Part shown: positions 18,203 through 26,865 of the stretch, one piece after another
How the letters are laid out: the number at the start of each line of letters is the position of its first letter
Position numbering within the stretch: position 1 is the stretch's first letter
Source: an uncultured Chlorobiales bacterium
Lineage (GTDB): Bacteria > Bacteroidota > Chlorobiia > Chlorobiales > Chlorobiaceae
Length of the DNA stretch: 64,000 nt
Assembly: GCA_903929135.1 (NCBI GenBank)
Contig: CAIYTH010000057.1
Location: forward strand, 42,116 to 106,115
Reading direction: 5' to 3'
Translations under genes and position numbers: made by a program
Notes under the pieces: model-generated
What the model was told of the DNA's origin: nothing
Databases searched by the model: none
The model's input: only the letters and a program-made list of their open reading frames with translations

Positions 18203-18237
18203 CATTATCCATTATCAACTATCCATTATCAATGAGC
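18203..18237. repeat. Heptamer tandem array running into the mrp start
   Basis: Five 7-bp units: CATTATC CATTATC AACTATC CATTATC AATGAGC. The mrp start codon lies inside the last unit, so the array replaces a Shine-Dalgarno region. Its complement (ATGGATA units) resembles the array after recG. Confidence 0.6.
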
Positions 18238-19377
18238 AGTATTTCGTCAATACAGGAATCGCAAATCATCGCCGCGCTGAGTACCGTCATGGACCCCGAT
18301 CTGGGCAAGGATCTGGTGACACTCGGCATGGTAGGGGAGATCGCGGTCGATCAGTCCGGCAACGTTTCGTTCACGGTCACGCTGACCACCCCGGCCTGTC
18401 CTATGAAGGAGTCGATCAAGCAGTCCTGCATCGCCGCGGTCAGGGCCGCAGTGCCTGAAGCCGCCTCGATCGAGGTGAAGATGGACTCGAAGGTCACCTC
18501 TTCATGCAGCCACCACGGAAACCATGGCGGACACCACGGCCACGGCGGGCATGGCGCCCATGGAGGCCATGGAGGTCACGGCGCGCCGCAGCGGATCGAG
18601 CTCGAGAAGGTCAAGAACATCATCGCGGTCGCATCGGGCAAGGGCGGCGTCGGCAAGTCCACGGTATCGGTCAACCTCGCCGTGAGCCTCGCTGCGTCGG
18701 GCGCAAAGGTCGGCCTCATCGATGCTGACCTCTACGGGCCCAGCATTCCCACCATGTTCGGGCTGCAGAACGCCAGGCCGGAGCTTTCGGAAGGCAAGCT
18801 GGTGCCGATCGAGCAGTACGGGGTGAAGCTGATGTCCATAGGATTCCTGGTCGACAACGAAACGGCCCTGATATGGAGAGGCCCCATGGCGTCCAGCGCC
18901 ATCAGGCAGCTCATCACCGATGTGGACTGGCAGGAGCTCGATTACCTGATCTTCGACCTTCCGCCCGGCACCGGCGATATCCAGCTGACCCTTGTGCAGG
19001 CGCTGCCGCTGACCGGAACCGTCATCGTCACCACTCCGCAGGATGTGGCGCTGGCCGATGTAGCCAAGGCGCTCACCATGTTCCGGAAGGTGGACGTGCC
19101 GATCCTCGGCGTGGTGGAGAACATGAGCTGGTACGAATTGCCCGACGGAAGCCGGGACTATATCTTCGGACGGCAGGGCGGCGAAAAATTCGCGAAGGCG
19201 AACAGCCTGGACTTCCTCGGATCGATCCCGATCAGCGGCGGCGTTCGGGAAGGCGGCGACAATGGCAAGCCCTTCATCATCAGCAATCCGGATGCTCCGA
19301 CTTCTGTCGCGGCCCGGCAGGTGGCCGGCGAAATAGCCCGCCGGATATCGCTGCTGAACGCGACATGCACGACCTGA
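18232..19377 (+). CDS. apbC: Mrp/ApbC-family P-loop ATPase, Fe-S cluster carrier
   Basis: 381 residues: an N-terminal MIP18/DUF59 domain (1-~88, with TPACPMKESIKQSC), a His/Gly-rich linker (~90-118, about a dozen histidines) and a deviant Walker A ATPase domain with GKGGVGKST at ~136. The family carries and delivers [4Fe-4S] clusters. Two oddities: the usual CPxC cluster-ligand motif after ENMS is missing (ENMSWYELPDGS), and the linker is unusually histidine-rich. The missing CxxC is, from memory, also seen in Bacteroidetes homologues. The following gene is a NifU-like scaffold, which supports an Fe-S role. The start codon sits in a heptamer repeat without a ribosome-binding site. Confidence 0.92.
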   Translation: MSSISSIQESQIIAALSTVMDPDLGKDLVTLGMVGEIAVDQSGNVSFTVTLTTPACPMKESIKQSCIAAVRAAVPEAASIEVKMDSKVTSSCSHHGNHGGHHGHGGHGAHGGHGGHGAPQRIELEKVKNIIAVASGKGGVGKSTVSVNLAVSLAASGAKVGLIDADLYGPSIPTMFGLQNARPELSEGKLVPIEQYGVKLMSIGFLVDNETALIWRGPMASSAIRQLITDVDWQELDYLIFDLPPGTGDIQLTLVQALPLTGTVIVTTPQDVALADVAKALTMFRKVDVPILGVVENMSWYELPDGSRDYIFGRQGGEKFAKANSLDFLGSIPISGGVREGGDNGKPFIISNPDAPTSVAARQVAGEIARRISLLNATCTT

Positions 19378-19479
19378 GAAGATGAATTCGTCTTGTTTTT
19401 TTCACGGGGGTGAGTAATATTAGGTCAGGTGCCTGACAGCACTCCCATTTTTTACCCAACACAACGAACCCGTACTATC

Positions 19480-19731
19480 ATGAAGGATTATCTGCCAAAC
19501 AGCGACCCGCTTTACGACAAGGTCATCAGCGCGCTCGAAACCGTTCGCCCCTACCTGCAGGTCGACGGCGGCGACTGTCAGCTCGTCGGCATCACCAAGG
19601 ATATGGTCGTGGATGTGAAGCTTCTCGGCGCCTGTGGCTCGTGCCCGATGAGCACCCTGACCCTGCGCGCAGGCGTGGAACAGGCCATCAAGAAAGCCAA
19701 CCCGGAAATCGCAAGGGTCGAGTCGGTCTGA
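19480..19731 (+). CDS. NifU C-terminal-domain Fe-S scaffold protein
   Basis: 83 residues from ATG 19480, a stand-alone NifU-C/Nfu domain: VRPYLQVDGGDCQLVGI, then the cluster-binding CxxC in GACGSCPMSTLTL and a helical end GVEQAIKKANPEI. Such proteins hold a [4Fe-4S] cluster between two subunits and pass it to apo-proteins. A longer frame opens with GTG 19429 but adds no family sequence. Position 102 bp after apbC suggests a joint Fe-S delivery unit. Confidence 0.92.
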   Translation: MKDYLPNSDPLYDKVISALETVRPYLQVDGGDCQLVGITKDMVVDVKLLGACGSCPMSTLTLRAGVEQAIKKANPEIARVESV

Positions 19732-19753
19732 TCGACGACCTGGAGAAAATGTC

Positions 19754-19777
19754 AACGGCCGCCCTCGGGCGGCCGTT
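19754..19777. terminator. Bidirectional-looking terminator after the NifU-like gene
   Basis: An 11-bp GC-rich stem AACGGCCGCCC / GGGCGGCCGTT with a 2-base loop, followed by CGTGTTTCT. It sits between the convergent NifU-like gene and ftsK. The T-run is weak. Confidence 0.6.
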
Positions 19778-19798
19778 CGTGTTTCTGCTCATTCGTGA

Positions 19799-19959
19799 CT
19801 GTAATTCGTAACGCGTCACCTGTTACGTGTTTCGCTTCACGATCTCCGCGTCTCTTCTTTCGTGTCCCGCGTTTCGTGTCCCGCGTTTCGTGTCCCGCGT
19901 TTCGTGTCCCGCGTTTCGCGTCACGTGTCACGCGTCACGATCTCCCAGTCTCTTGTCAC
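19799..19959 (-). repeat. Long heptamer tandem array after ftsK
   Basis: Read on the minus strand, 23 consecutive 7-bp units start 3 bp after the ftsK stop: GTGACAA, GAGACTG, GGAGATC, GTGACGC and so on, including four copies of the 14-mer GAAACGCGGGACAC. Position 1 is nearly always G, position 3 a purine and position 4 A. The 7-bp period rules out coding. Confidence 0.75.
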
Positions 19960-19962
19960 GGT

Positions 19963-22416
19963 TCAGTCGAGATTCCTCAACAGCAGTTCCAGGGAGTCCT
20001 CATTGGCGATGAGCACCTCTCTTGGTTTGCTCCCGTCCCCCGCGCTTACGATCCCGCAGTCATGAAGCTGGTCCATCACCCTGCCTGCACGGCTGAACCC
20101 GAGCCGGAGGCGACGCTGCAGCAGCGACACGCTCGCCTGCTGGTGCATGACGACAAGCCTGGCGGCCTCCTCGAACATGCTGTCACGCCCGTCCCTGTCC
20201 TGGCCGCCCCCTGACGAAGATCCATTGGCTGAGGGGGCCTCCGGCAGGGTGTAATCGTCCTTCTGTTCGGGCTGCGAACCGATGAACGAGGTGATCGCAT
20301 CGACCTCCTCCGAGGAGATGTACGGACACTGGATGCGGTCGGGCTTGGGCATCCTGGCTGACTGGAACAGCATGTCACCGTTGCCGAGCAGCTGGTCAGC
20401 TCCGCCGACATCGAGAATCGTGCGGGAGTCGACCTTGCTGGCCACCTGGAAAGCGATGCGCGACGGGAAGTTCGCCTTGATGATACCGGTGATGATGTCG
20501 ACCGACGGGCGCTGCGTGGCGACGATCAGGTGGATACCTACGGCCCTCGCCATCTGGGCAAGCCTGGTGATGGGCTCCTCGACCTCGCGGCCGGCCGTGA
20601 TCATCAGGTCGGCGAGCTCGTCGATGACGACCACGAGATAGAACATCGACTCATCCGGCATTTTCTGGTTGTACTCGCGGATATTGCGGACACCGCACTT
20701 CTCGAGCATCTCGTAACGACGCTCCATCTCCCGGACGACGGACTGCAGGGCGCCCGAGGCCTTCTTGGGATCGGTGATGATGATCTGGTCCTCGAGCCCC
20801 CCGATCTTCGGAAGGAAATGGTTTTTCAGCTTCTGGTACTGCGACAGTTCCACCCTCTTGGGATCGATCAGCACGAACTTGACCTCGTCCGGCCGCTTCG
20901 CATAAAGAAGGCTCGTCAGGATCACGTTGATCGCAACCGACTTGCCTGCTCCCGTAGCTCCCGCGATCAGCAGGTGCGGCATGGTCGCGAGGTCTTCGAT
21001 CAGCACCTCGTTCGAAATGCTCTTGCCGAGGGCGATCGGCAGGGCCATGTTGTTGTTCTTGAACTTCTCGACCTGGAGCACGGAGCGCATCAGGACGTTT
21101 TTCGGCTTGCTGTTCGGTATCTCGACGCCGACGGCGTTTTTTCCCGGGATGGGCGCGATAATTCTGATGCCTCTTGCGGCCAGGGCCATGGCGAGATCGT
21201 TCTCCAGCGTCTTGACCCTGCTGATCTTCACGTCGGGTGCCAGTTCGAGCTCGAACAGGGTGACCCGAGGACCGACGGTCGTGGCGATCTTCACCACGTC
21301 GATCTTGTAGATGCTGAGCTTTTCGAGCAGTCGGTTCTTGCTCTCGGCGAGGTGACGCTCGTCATAGCGCTCGTCGTCATCCTTCGGCTTCTGGAGCAGA
21401 TCGATCGAAGGAAAACGGTAGGGCACCCGGTGACGGGTCCTGACCTTGAGGCTGCGCTCGTCGAGGTCTGCCTCCTTTTCGCGGACCCCTTTCCTGATGA
21501 TCATCTCGGGCCCGTCACCCTCTCCGGCGGGAATCACCGAATCCGTTTCTTCGTCGACCGCCTGGCCATTCCGGTCCGGTGCCTGGGCCTCATCGGCCTC
21601 GTATGTCGGAGGCGCCGGGCGCTCCACGGCGGCCGGCTTCTCCTGCATGGGCTCGGAAACACGCACCGCAGGAGTGGGACCCGAAGCTTTCCGGTTCTTT
21701 TCAATGCTCTTTTCCCGGGCCCTGGCTTCCCTGGCAGCCTTACGCTGCGCCTTCTGCTCCTCCTTCTCGAACCGCCTCTTCGCATTTTCCGCCCGCAAGG
21801 CCTCCATGGACCTCGACACCTTGCCGAAAAACGAACTCGTCGAAGAGACCGTCCGTGAAAGAATGCCCCGGCCCATCAGGAAGGTCAGGGCCAGACCCGC
21901 CGAAACCGTGAGGGCCCAGGCTCCGATGATGCCGACCACGGTCGACAGGAATGAGGCGATCATCCGCCCGGTAACACCGGACATGACGTCGGCGAACGGG
22001 GCTGTCGTCAGGCCGAACACGGTCGCAATGTCAAGCGAAATCAGGAGGGAGTAGATCATGAAAAGGGCTGCAGGCCTCAGGGATTTCAGCCTCAGGAGCT
22101 TCCAGCCGAGCACGAACATGGAGAGTACGGGCACAATCGACGGGTAGCCGAGGAGGACCCTGACGAAGAAAACCGCTATCCGCGCACCGAACAGGCCGAA
22201 CCGGTTGTGGATGGTGACGGCGACTGCCCTGGCCGCTTCGCTGAACACCTCGTACCACGGAAGGGTCGAAATGACCGCCTCGTCGCCGGCATGGTAGTTC
22301 AGCAGGGCTCCTGCCAGAAACAGCGACAGCAGCATCAGGGCGATGCCACAGGCTTCCCTGACGAGGCTCTCCTTCCGGAGGGCCTTCAAACCGGACATGA
22401 TCTTCAGGAGGGGCAT
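19963..22416 (-). CDS. ftsK: DNA translocase FtsK/SpoIIIE
   Basis: 817 residues. Four hydrophobic segments in residues ~20-185 anchor it at the septum. A charged linker (~185-330; Lys/Arg/Glu-rich, then Pro/Ala-rich) leads to the alpha-beta motor, with Walker A GATGAGKS near residue 485 and Walker B VVVIDELADL near 590. The C-terminal gamma winged helix (FEEAARLVVMHQQASVSLLQRRLRLG) reads KOPS-type sequences. It pumps DNA and coordinates chromosome dimer resolution with division. It begins 14 bp after gcvT. Confidence 0.96.
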   Translation of the reverse strand: MPLLKIMSGLKALRKESLVREACGIALMLLSLFLAGALLNYHAGDEAVISTLPWYEVFSEAARAVAVTIHNRFGLFGARIAVFFVRVLLGYPSIVPVLSMFVLGWKLLRLKSLRPAALFMIYSLLISLDIATVFGLTTAPFADVMSGVTGRMIASFLSTVVGIIGAWALTVSAGLALTFLMGRGILSRTVSSTSSFFGKVSRSMEALRAENAKRRFEKEEQKAQRKAAREARAREKSIEKNRKASGPTPAVRVSEPMQEKPAAVERPAPPTYEADEAQAPDRNGQAVDEETDSVIPAGEGDGPEMIIRKGVREKEADLDERSLKVRTRHRVPYRFPSIDLLQKPKDDDERYDERHLAESKNRLLEKLSIYKIDVVKIATTVGPRVTLFELELAPDVKISRVKTLENDLAMALAARGIRIIAPIPGKNAVGVEIPNSKPKNVLMRSVLQVEKFKNNNMALPIALGKSISNEVLIEDLATMPHLLIAGATGAGKSVAINVILTSLLYAKRPDEVKFVLIDPKRVELSQYQKLKNHFLPKIGGLEDQIIITDPKKASGALQSVVREMERRYEMLEKCGVRNIREYNQKMPDESMFYLVVVIDELADLMITAGREVEEPITRLAQMARAVGIHLIVATQRPSVDIITGIIKANFPSRIAFQVASKVDSRTILDVGGADQLLGNGDMLFQSARMPKPDRIQCPYISSEEVDAITSFIGSQPEQKDDYTLPEAPSANGSSSGGGQDRDGRDSMFEEAARLVVMHQQASVSLLQRRLRLGFSRAGRVMDQLHDCGIVSAGDGSKPREVLIANEDSLELLLRNLD

Positions 22417-22430
22417 ATCAGTTCTTCCGC

Positions 22431-23528
22431 TCAGGGTCTGTCGCCATGAACGAACGGCAGGTGCCGGACCACTCCGGAATGCAGGGAACCACGGATTTCA
22501 ACAAACAAGGTCGTGCCTGTGGGCGTATAATCGGCCAGGACGCTCGCCGTGCCGATCGGCTCCTGGAGCGTGGGCGACATGGTGCCGCTGCAGACCTGGC
22601 CGATCTCCTGATGGTCGCTGTTGAACACCTTGAACCCCTGTCTCGGGATGGCGCGTCCTTCAAGGGCGAAGCCTACCACGCCTCGACGCGGATCGATTTC
22701 AACCTGCTGGCACGCCTGCTTGCCGATGAAATTGCCTTTATTCATCTTGACCACCCAGTTCAGGCGCGCCTCGAGCGGATTGATGTCGCGCTCGATTTCG
22801 TGACCGTAAAGGGAGTAGCCCATTTCAAGCCGGAGCGTGTCGCGGGCACCGAGACCGATCGGCTGGATACCATCCTCACGGCCGGCCTCCATCAGGGCTG
22901 ACCAGAGCGACTCTGCCACTTCGTTCGGCAGGCACACTTCAACCCCCTCCTCGCCGGTGTAGCCTGTACGGGCCACCATGATCTCCGAGCCCTCATAGGG
23001 AATGGTGCGGAAATGAAAGGAGCCGAGTCCGCTCAACCCCGAACCCGGGAATACCCGGTCAAGGATTTCCATGGATTTCGGACCCTGCAGCGCGATCAGC
23101 GAAAGGCTGCCGGTTTTGTCTTCGAGCGTCACCCCCTCGAACTCGCCCAGATGCCCGCCGATCCAGAGGAAATCCTTTTCGCAGTTGCTCGCATTGACGA
23201 TCAGGAACCAGGTGTCGGCGCTGATCCTGTAGATGATCAGGTCATCGACAATACCCCCGTCCGGATAGAGCATAAGCGTATATTGAGCCTGGCCGTCCCT
23301 GACCTTGGCGACATTGTTGGTCGTCAGGTACTGCAGGAACTCCCCTGCCTTTTCTCCCCTGATATAAAAATTCCCCATGTGGGAAACATCGAAAAGGCCT
23401 GCGGCTTCGCGGACGGCCCGATGCTCGGCGATGATGCCGGCATACTGTACGGGCATGAGGTAGCCGCCGAAATCGATGATTTTGGCTCCGGCCTGCTCAT
23501 GCCAGGAATACAGCGCTGTTTTTTTCAT
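22431..23528 (-). CDS. gcvT: Glycine cleavage system T protein (aminomethyltransferase)
   Basis: 365 residues, the normal GcvT length: ALYSWHEQAGAKIIDFGGYLMPVQY, FDVSHMGNFYI, NNVAKVRDGQAQYTLMLYPDGGI and ARTGYTGEEGVEVC. GcvT moves the methylene group of glycine to tetrahydrofolate, releasing ammonia. The other gcv genes are not in the window. It is co-directional with ftsK, 14 bp apart. Confidence 0.96.
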   Translation of the reverse strand: MKKTALYSWHEQAGAKIIDFGGYLMPVQYAGIIAEHRAVREAAGLFDVSHMGNFYIRGEKAGEFLQYLTTNNVAKVRDGQAQYTLMLYPDGGIVDDLIIYRISADTWFLIVNASNCEKDFLWIGGHLGEFEGVTLEDKTGSLSLIALQGPKSMEILDRVFPGSGLSGLGSFHFRTIPYEGSEIMVARTGYTGEEGVEVCLPNEVAESLWSALMEAGREDGIQPIGLGARDTLRLEMGYSLYGHEIERDINPLEARLNWVVKMNKGNFIGKQACQQVEIDPRRGVVGFALEGRAIPRQGFKVFNSDHQEIGQVCSGTMSPTLQEPIGTASVLADYTPTGTTLFVEIRGSLHSGVVRHLPFVHGDRP

Positions 23529-23689
23529 TGAACTCTTTTCTGCTGCGTTGTGTACTTAAGGAAACTGCCTTGTAAAAAAACATTTCGGGGTAAACATCAA
23601 AGCACTTTTTTATCGGCTGCAAAAGAGGTTAACCCGCCCGAGCCAGTGAAACCGGCAAAATGAACGATACGGATTTTAGACCCATAAGG

Positions 23690-24337
23690 CTAATACTCCG
23701 GAGATCCGAGGATTACGGCATCACCGAGCTCGTTGAGTCTCTCGTCCCTTCCCGGGAAGTGCCGGGAGAGCAGCCCGGAGCAGCGGTCCACCGCCTCGAT
23801 AATCGCCTCGCCCTGCGTCCCCCGCTCGATGCCCTTCGTGACCAGGGCAACGATCTCCTGCCATGCCTCGGGCCCGGCCTTCGAGTCGATTCCGGTGTCG
23901 GCCAGCACGCGCACGCTGCGTTCGAACAGTGAGATATAGATGAGTATTCCTGCTCGATGCCGCGTTTCGTGCACCTTGCCGTGGTAGAAGGCCCTGATGG
24001 AAGCCTCCTCGACCGCTTCGGACATTTCGCGCCGGTCGACGAACGGTCGGATCAGCCGGCGTACCCGTTTGAACAGCTCGTGCGCAACGACGAACAGGAG
24101 GGCAAAGATCGGGAGGAACAACCACAGGTTTTCGCTCCCGAGCAGCAGCATGACGCCGATGGCCAGAATCAGGGCAAGGGTTCCGCTCGCGGCCAGGATG
24201 GCGGCATGATAGTGGTTGCTCGCCGACACCGCCATGACGACGATCTCACCCGATGAGCCCGATTCGGCGGACTTCACCCTTGTTTCGATCGCCAGCCGCT
24301 CCGCAGCCGTCAGAAACTTCCGGACATCGTCTTTCAT
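23690..24337 (-). CDS. TPM-domain membrane protein
   Basis: 215 residues. The N-terminal part resembles a TPM domain (AAERLAIETRVKSAESGSSGEIVVMAV). Two membrane helices follow at ~47-66 and ~71-88, and then a second soluble stretch with the TPM-like pattern (RAGILIYISLFERSVRVLADTGID, WQEIVALVTKGIERG). Some TPM domains have phosphatase-like folds, others help photosystem II repair. It is the last gene of a lemA-tpm-tpm operon, 32 bp after the previous gene. No enzymatic role can be read from it. Confidence 0.82.
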   Translation of the reverse strand: MKDDVRKFLTAAERLAIETRVKSAESGSSGEIVVMAVSASNHYHAAILAASGTLALILAIGVMLLLGSENLWLFLPIFALLFVVAHELFKRVRRLIRPFVDRREMSEAVEEASIRAFYHGKVHETRHRAGILIYISLFERSVRVLADTGIDSKAGPEAWQEIVALVTKGIERGTQGEAIIEAVDRCSGLLSRHFPGRDERLNELGDAVILGSPEY

Positions 24338-24369
24338 TCCTCGTGCTCCCGAATTGTGATGAACGCGGC

Positions 24370-25158
24370 TTACCAGTCGCCGGAGGCTCCACCGCCCCCG
24401 AAGCCACCGCCGCCACCGCTGAACCCGCCGCCATCGCCACCGCCGCCACCAGAACCGAATCCGCCGCCGCCGACCCAGGGACCGCCACCGAAGATGGACG
24501 GGCCGCCGCCGCGGCGCCCCCCGAAGACCCGAAGGTAGAATAAGAGCCCGAGCAGGATGATGAGGACGAGCGGGATCGAAGGCGCTCCCTGATCCCCTTT
24601 TTTGTGAGCAGGAGCCTTGTACTCGCCCCTGACCGACGCGACGAGCGCATCGGCGGCTCCAGTGAACCCCGAGTCGAAATCGCCCCTGGCAAACGCAGGT
24701 GTGATGATATCATGGACGATCCTGCCTGCCTGAAGGTCGGTCAGGCGTCCCTCGAGCCCGTAGCCGACTTCGATCCTGACCTTCCGGTCACCTTTCGAAA
24801 CGATCAGCAGGATACCGTTATCCTTACCCTTCTGTCCGATCTTCCAGGCTTCGGCAACCCTGATCGAAAACTCCTCGATCGGCTCTCCACCGAGGGTAGG
24901 AACCGTAAGTATCGCGATCTGCGTCGCATCGGACTGTTCGAGTGACTGGAGCTTCAGTTCAATGGCTGCGCGCACCTGTGGCGAGATCATCGATGCGTAG
25001 TCGTTCACCCTGCCGGCAAGCGCCGGAACCTTGAGGGCGGCCGCTACCGCCGACGCTGCGACGGGAGCCGCCAGGAGGAGCATCAATACGATCCAGGAGA
25101 GCACGGTTGCCCTTCCTGTTTCCGGTTGCCGGAAACGGTTGCAGGAGCGCTGCTGCAT
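24370..25158 (-). CDS. YgcG-type TPM-domain protein with glycine-rich tail
   Basis: 262 residues: a signal peptide or anchor (~17-40, ending AASAVA), then a complete TPM domain (~45-175; GRVNDYASMISPQVRAAIE, IGQKGKDNGILLIVSKGDRKVRIEVGYGLEG), one membrane helix (~196-212) and a strongly glycine-rich tail of about 50 residues ending GGGGASGDW. This is the standard YgcG layout, with the TPM domain outside the membrane. The start is 2 bp after the lemA stop, so the two are translationally coupled. Members co-occur with LemA; their exact role is unknown. Confidence 0.88.
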   Translation of the reverse strand: MQQRSCNRFRQPETGRATVLSWIVLMLLLAAPVAASAVAAALKVPALAGRVNDYASMISPQVRAAIELKLQSLEQSDATQIAILTVPTLGGEPIEEFSIRVAEAWKIGQKGKDNGILLIVSKGDRKVRIEVGYGLEGRLTDLQAGRIVHDIITPAFARGDFDSGFTGAADALVASVRGEYKAPAHKKGDQGAPSIPLVLIILLGLLFYLRVFGGRRGGGPSIFGGGPWVGGGGFGSGGGGGDGGGFSGGGGGFGGGGASGDW

Positions 25159-25160
25159 GG

Positions 25161-25748
25161 TCAGAATTTCACCTGGGGAACGACCTTTGCCGCTTCGTCA
25201 GCCTTGAAGTACTCCTTCGGCTTGAGCTTGAGCAGCACGCCGTTGGTCATGGAGTTGGGAAACTGCCGCAGCGAGTAGTTGAATACCTGCACGGATTCGT
25301 TGTATCGCTGCCGGGCGACGCTGATCCTGTTTTCGGTGCCTTCGAGCTGAACCTGCAGGTCCCTGAAGCTCTGGGTAGCCTTCAGTTCGGGATAGCGCTC
25401 GACGCTGACCAGCAGCCTCGAAAGCGACGAGGAGAGCTGGCCCTGCGCAGCCTGGAATTTCGACATGGCCGCAGGATCGCTGAGCATCTCCGGGGTCAGG
25501 CGGATCGAGGTGGCCTTCGAACGGGCTTCGATCACCGCTGTCAGGGTCTCTTTTTCAAAACTGGCCGCGCCCTTGACCGTCGCCACCAGGTTGGGCACCA
25601 GGTCCGACCGGCGCTGGAGCTGCGACTCGAGGTCGCCCCAAGCCCGGTTGACCGCCTCCTCGTTCTGCTGCATGGTATTGTAGCCGCACCCGCTGAGCAT
25701 GACGAGCGCCACAAGAAAAGGAAATACCCTGGAAATCATACGGATCAT
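25161..25748 (-). CDS. lemA: LemA family lipoprotein
   Basis: 195 residues from ATG 25748, which has AAGGAG 5 bp upstream, one of the best ribosome-binding sites here. A lipoprotein signal with LSGC precedes the LemA helical core: [45 protein letters not shown] and a C-terminal [16 protein letters not shown]. LemA proteins are coiled membrane-anchored helices of unsettled function. First gene of the three-gene lemA-TPM operon. Confidence 0.94.
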   Translation of the reverse strand: MIRMISRVFPFLVALVMLSGCGYNTMQQNEEAVNRAWGDLESQLQRRSDLVPNLVATVKGAASFEKETLTAVIEARSKATSIRLTPEMLSDPAAMSKFQAAQGQLSSSLSRLLVSVERYPELKATQSFRDLQVQLEGTENRISVARQRYNESVQVFNYSLRQFPNSMTNGVLLKLKPKEYFKADEAAKVVPQVKF

Positions 25749-25956
25749 GGTCACTCCTTGATGTTTGAGCCCGGCTGGCCCTGACATGGGGGCGGACCGG
25801 ATTGTGTTAAGGTTTCCTCAAAAATATAACATTCGCGGAGAGCCGCCCAAAACATCCCCCGGTCGAGCTGACGGCAAGTGGCGAATATGGCCGGCAAATC
25901 GTAAATTTCCTGCACCGGCGTCACCAGGACCCGGAAAACCCCAACCCCCTGTCACC

Positions 25957-26784
25957 ATGCGCAAGACCCCCATCCTGCTCGCGCTGTGCAGCTGCATGAA
26001 CGCGACCCCGCTCTACGCATCGTTCGAATTCGCTCCGACGGACCCGAGAGGAGTTGCGATGTCCGGAGCCCTGGCAGCCGTCGCCGGCGACGCTTTCGGC
26101 ATGCGCTACAATCCGGCCGCGCCGTCGCTTTCGAAAGGAATCACGGTCGGCGCCGCCTACGACATTCCCTACGGCAAAAGAGATCTCTCCTCGCTCTCGG
26201 GAGCCGCAACCTGGTCGAACCTGCCGTTCGACCGCCACGGGGCAATCGCTGCATCGGCAGGCAGGTTCGCTCCGAACGGGTACCGGGAGCAGACGGTTTC
26301 CACCGGCTACTCCCGCACCCTGACCCCTTCGATCCATGCAGGCATCTCCGTCTCCCGGAACTCCCTGTCGATCGACGGCATGCCCGCCCGGTCCGCCGAC
26401 GGCATCAACGCTGGATTCATGGCCGAGCTACGGCCGGCTCTCATTGTCGGCATCGGCTCATTCAACCTCAACGCCCCGACCATCGACGGCGGCTTGACGA
26501 AGCTGCCCCGGACCACCCTGGCCGGCTTTTCATACCGGTTCGATAACGGGAACATGCTCACTGCAAACGTGCAGGCGGACCCCGATCGACCATCCCGTCT
26601 GTTGGGCGCCGGCGCGTTCGGGATCCTTCCTTCCATGGTGGTGATGATGGGCGTGGGCACCAACCCCTCGGTGATCTCGGCCGGAACCGGGATCGAGGCC
26701 GCAGGAGTGCGGGCGACCGGGGCCATCAGCCGCAACATCGACCTCGGCACCACCGCCGCATTAGGCCTGGAGTTGAAGCTGTAA
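25957..26784 (+). CDS. Outer-membrane beta-barrel protein (PorV/OmpP1-like)
   Basis: 275 residues from ATG 25957. The signal peptide is MRKTPILLALCS...LYA. The mature part starts FEFAPTDPRGVAMSGALAAVAGDAFGMRYNPAAPS, the opening pattern of PorV/UPF0164 and FadL-like barrels where an early N-P-A motif follows. Alternating-residue strands continue to the end, which closes with LGLELKL, a barrel-type C-terminus. The frame is open from 25765, but that extension has no family sequence. Ligand unknown; not enough to call a specific transporter. Confidence 0.75.
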   Translation: MRKTPILLALCSCMNATPLYASFEFAPTDPRGVAMSGALAAVAGDAFGMRYNPAAPSLSKGITVGAAYDIPYGKRDLSSLSGAATWSNLPFDRHGAIAASAGRFAPNGYREQTVSTGYSRTLTPSIHAGISVSRNSLSIDGMPARSADGINAGFMAELRPALIVGIGSFNLNAPTIDGGLTKLPRTTLAGFSYRFDNGNMLTANVQADPDRPSRLLGAGAFGILPSMVVMMGVGTNPSVISAGTGIEAAGVRATGAISRNIDLGTTAALGLELKL

Positions 26785-26791
26785 CAAACAA

Positions 26792-26832
26792 AACGGCCGG
26801 CAATGGAGAAGTTTCTTCTCATTGACGGCCGT
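26792..26832. terminator. Long terminator hairpin between the OMP gene and rsh
   Basis: AACGGCCG and CGGCCGTT enclose an inner stem (CAATGGAGAAG / CTTCTCATTG with small mismatches) and a TTT loop. Located between convergent genes; flanking A and T bases suggest use in both directions. Confidence 0.7.
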
Positions 26833-26834
26833 TC

Positions 26835-26862
26835 TCGTCACGTGTCACTCGTCACTCGTCAC
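26835..26862 (-). repeat. Heptamer array after rsh stop
   Basis: On the minus strand, 3 bp after the stop codon: GTGACGA GTGACGA GTGACAC GTGACGA, running into the terminator. Confidence 0.65.
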
Positions 26863-26865
26863 TCC

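Noticed and set aside
19858..19913. Four perfect 14-bp repeats as a CRISPR or iteron array
   Set aside because: There are no spacers and the units resolve into 7-bp steps that continue degenerately on both sides.
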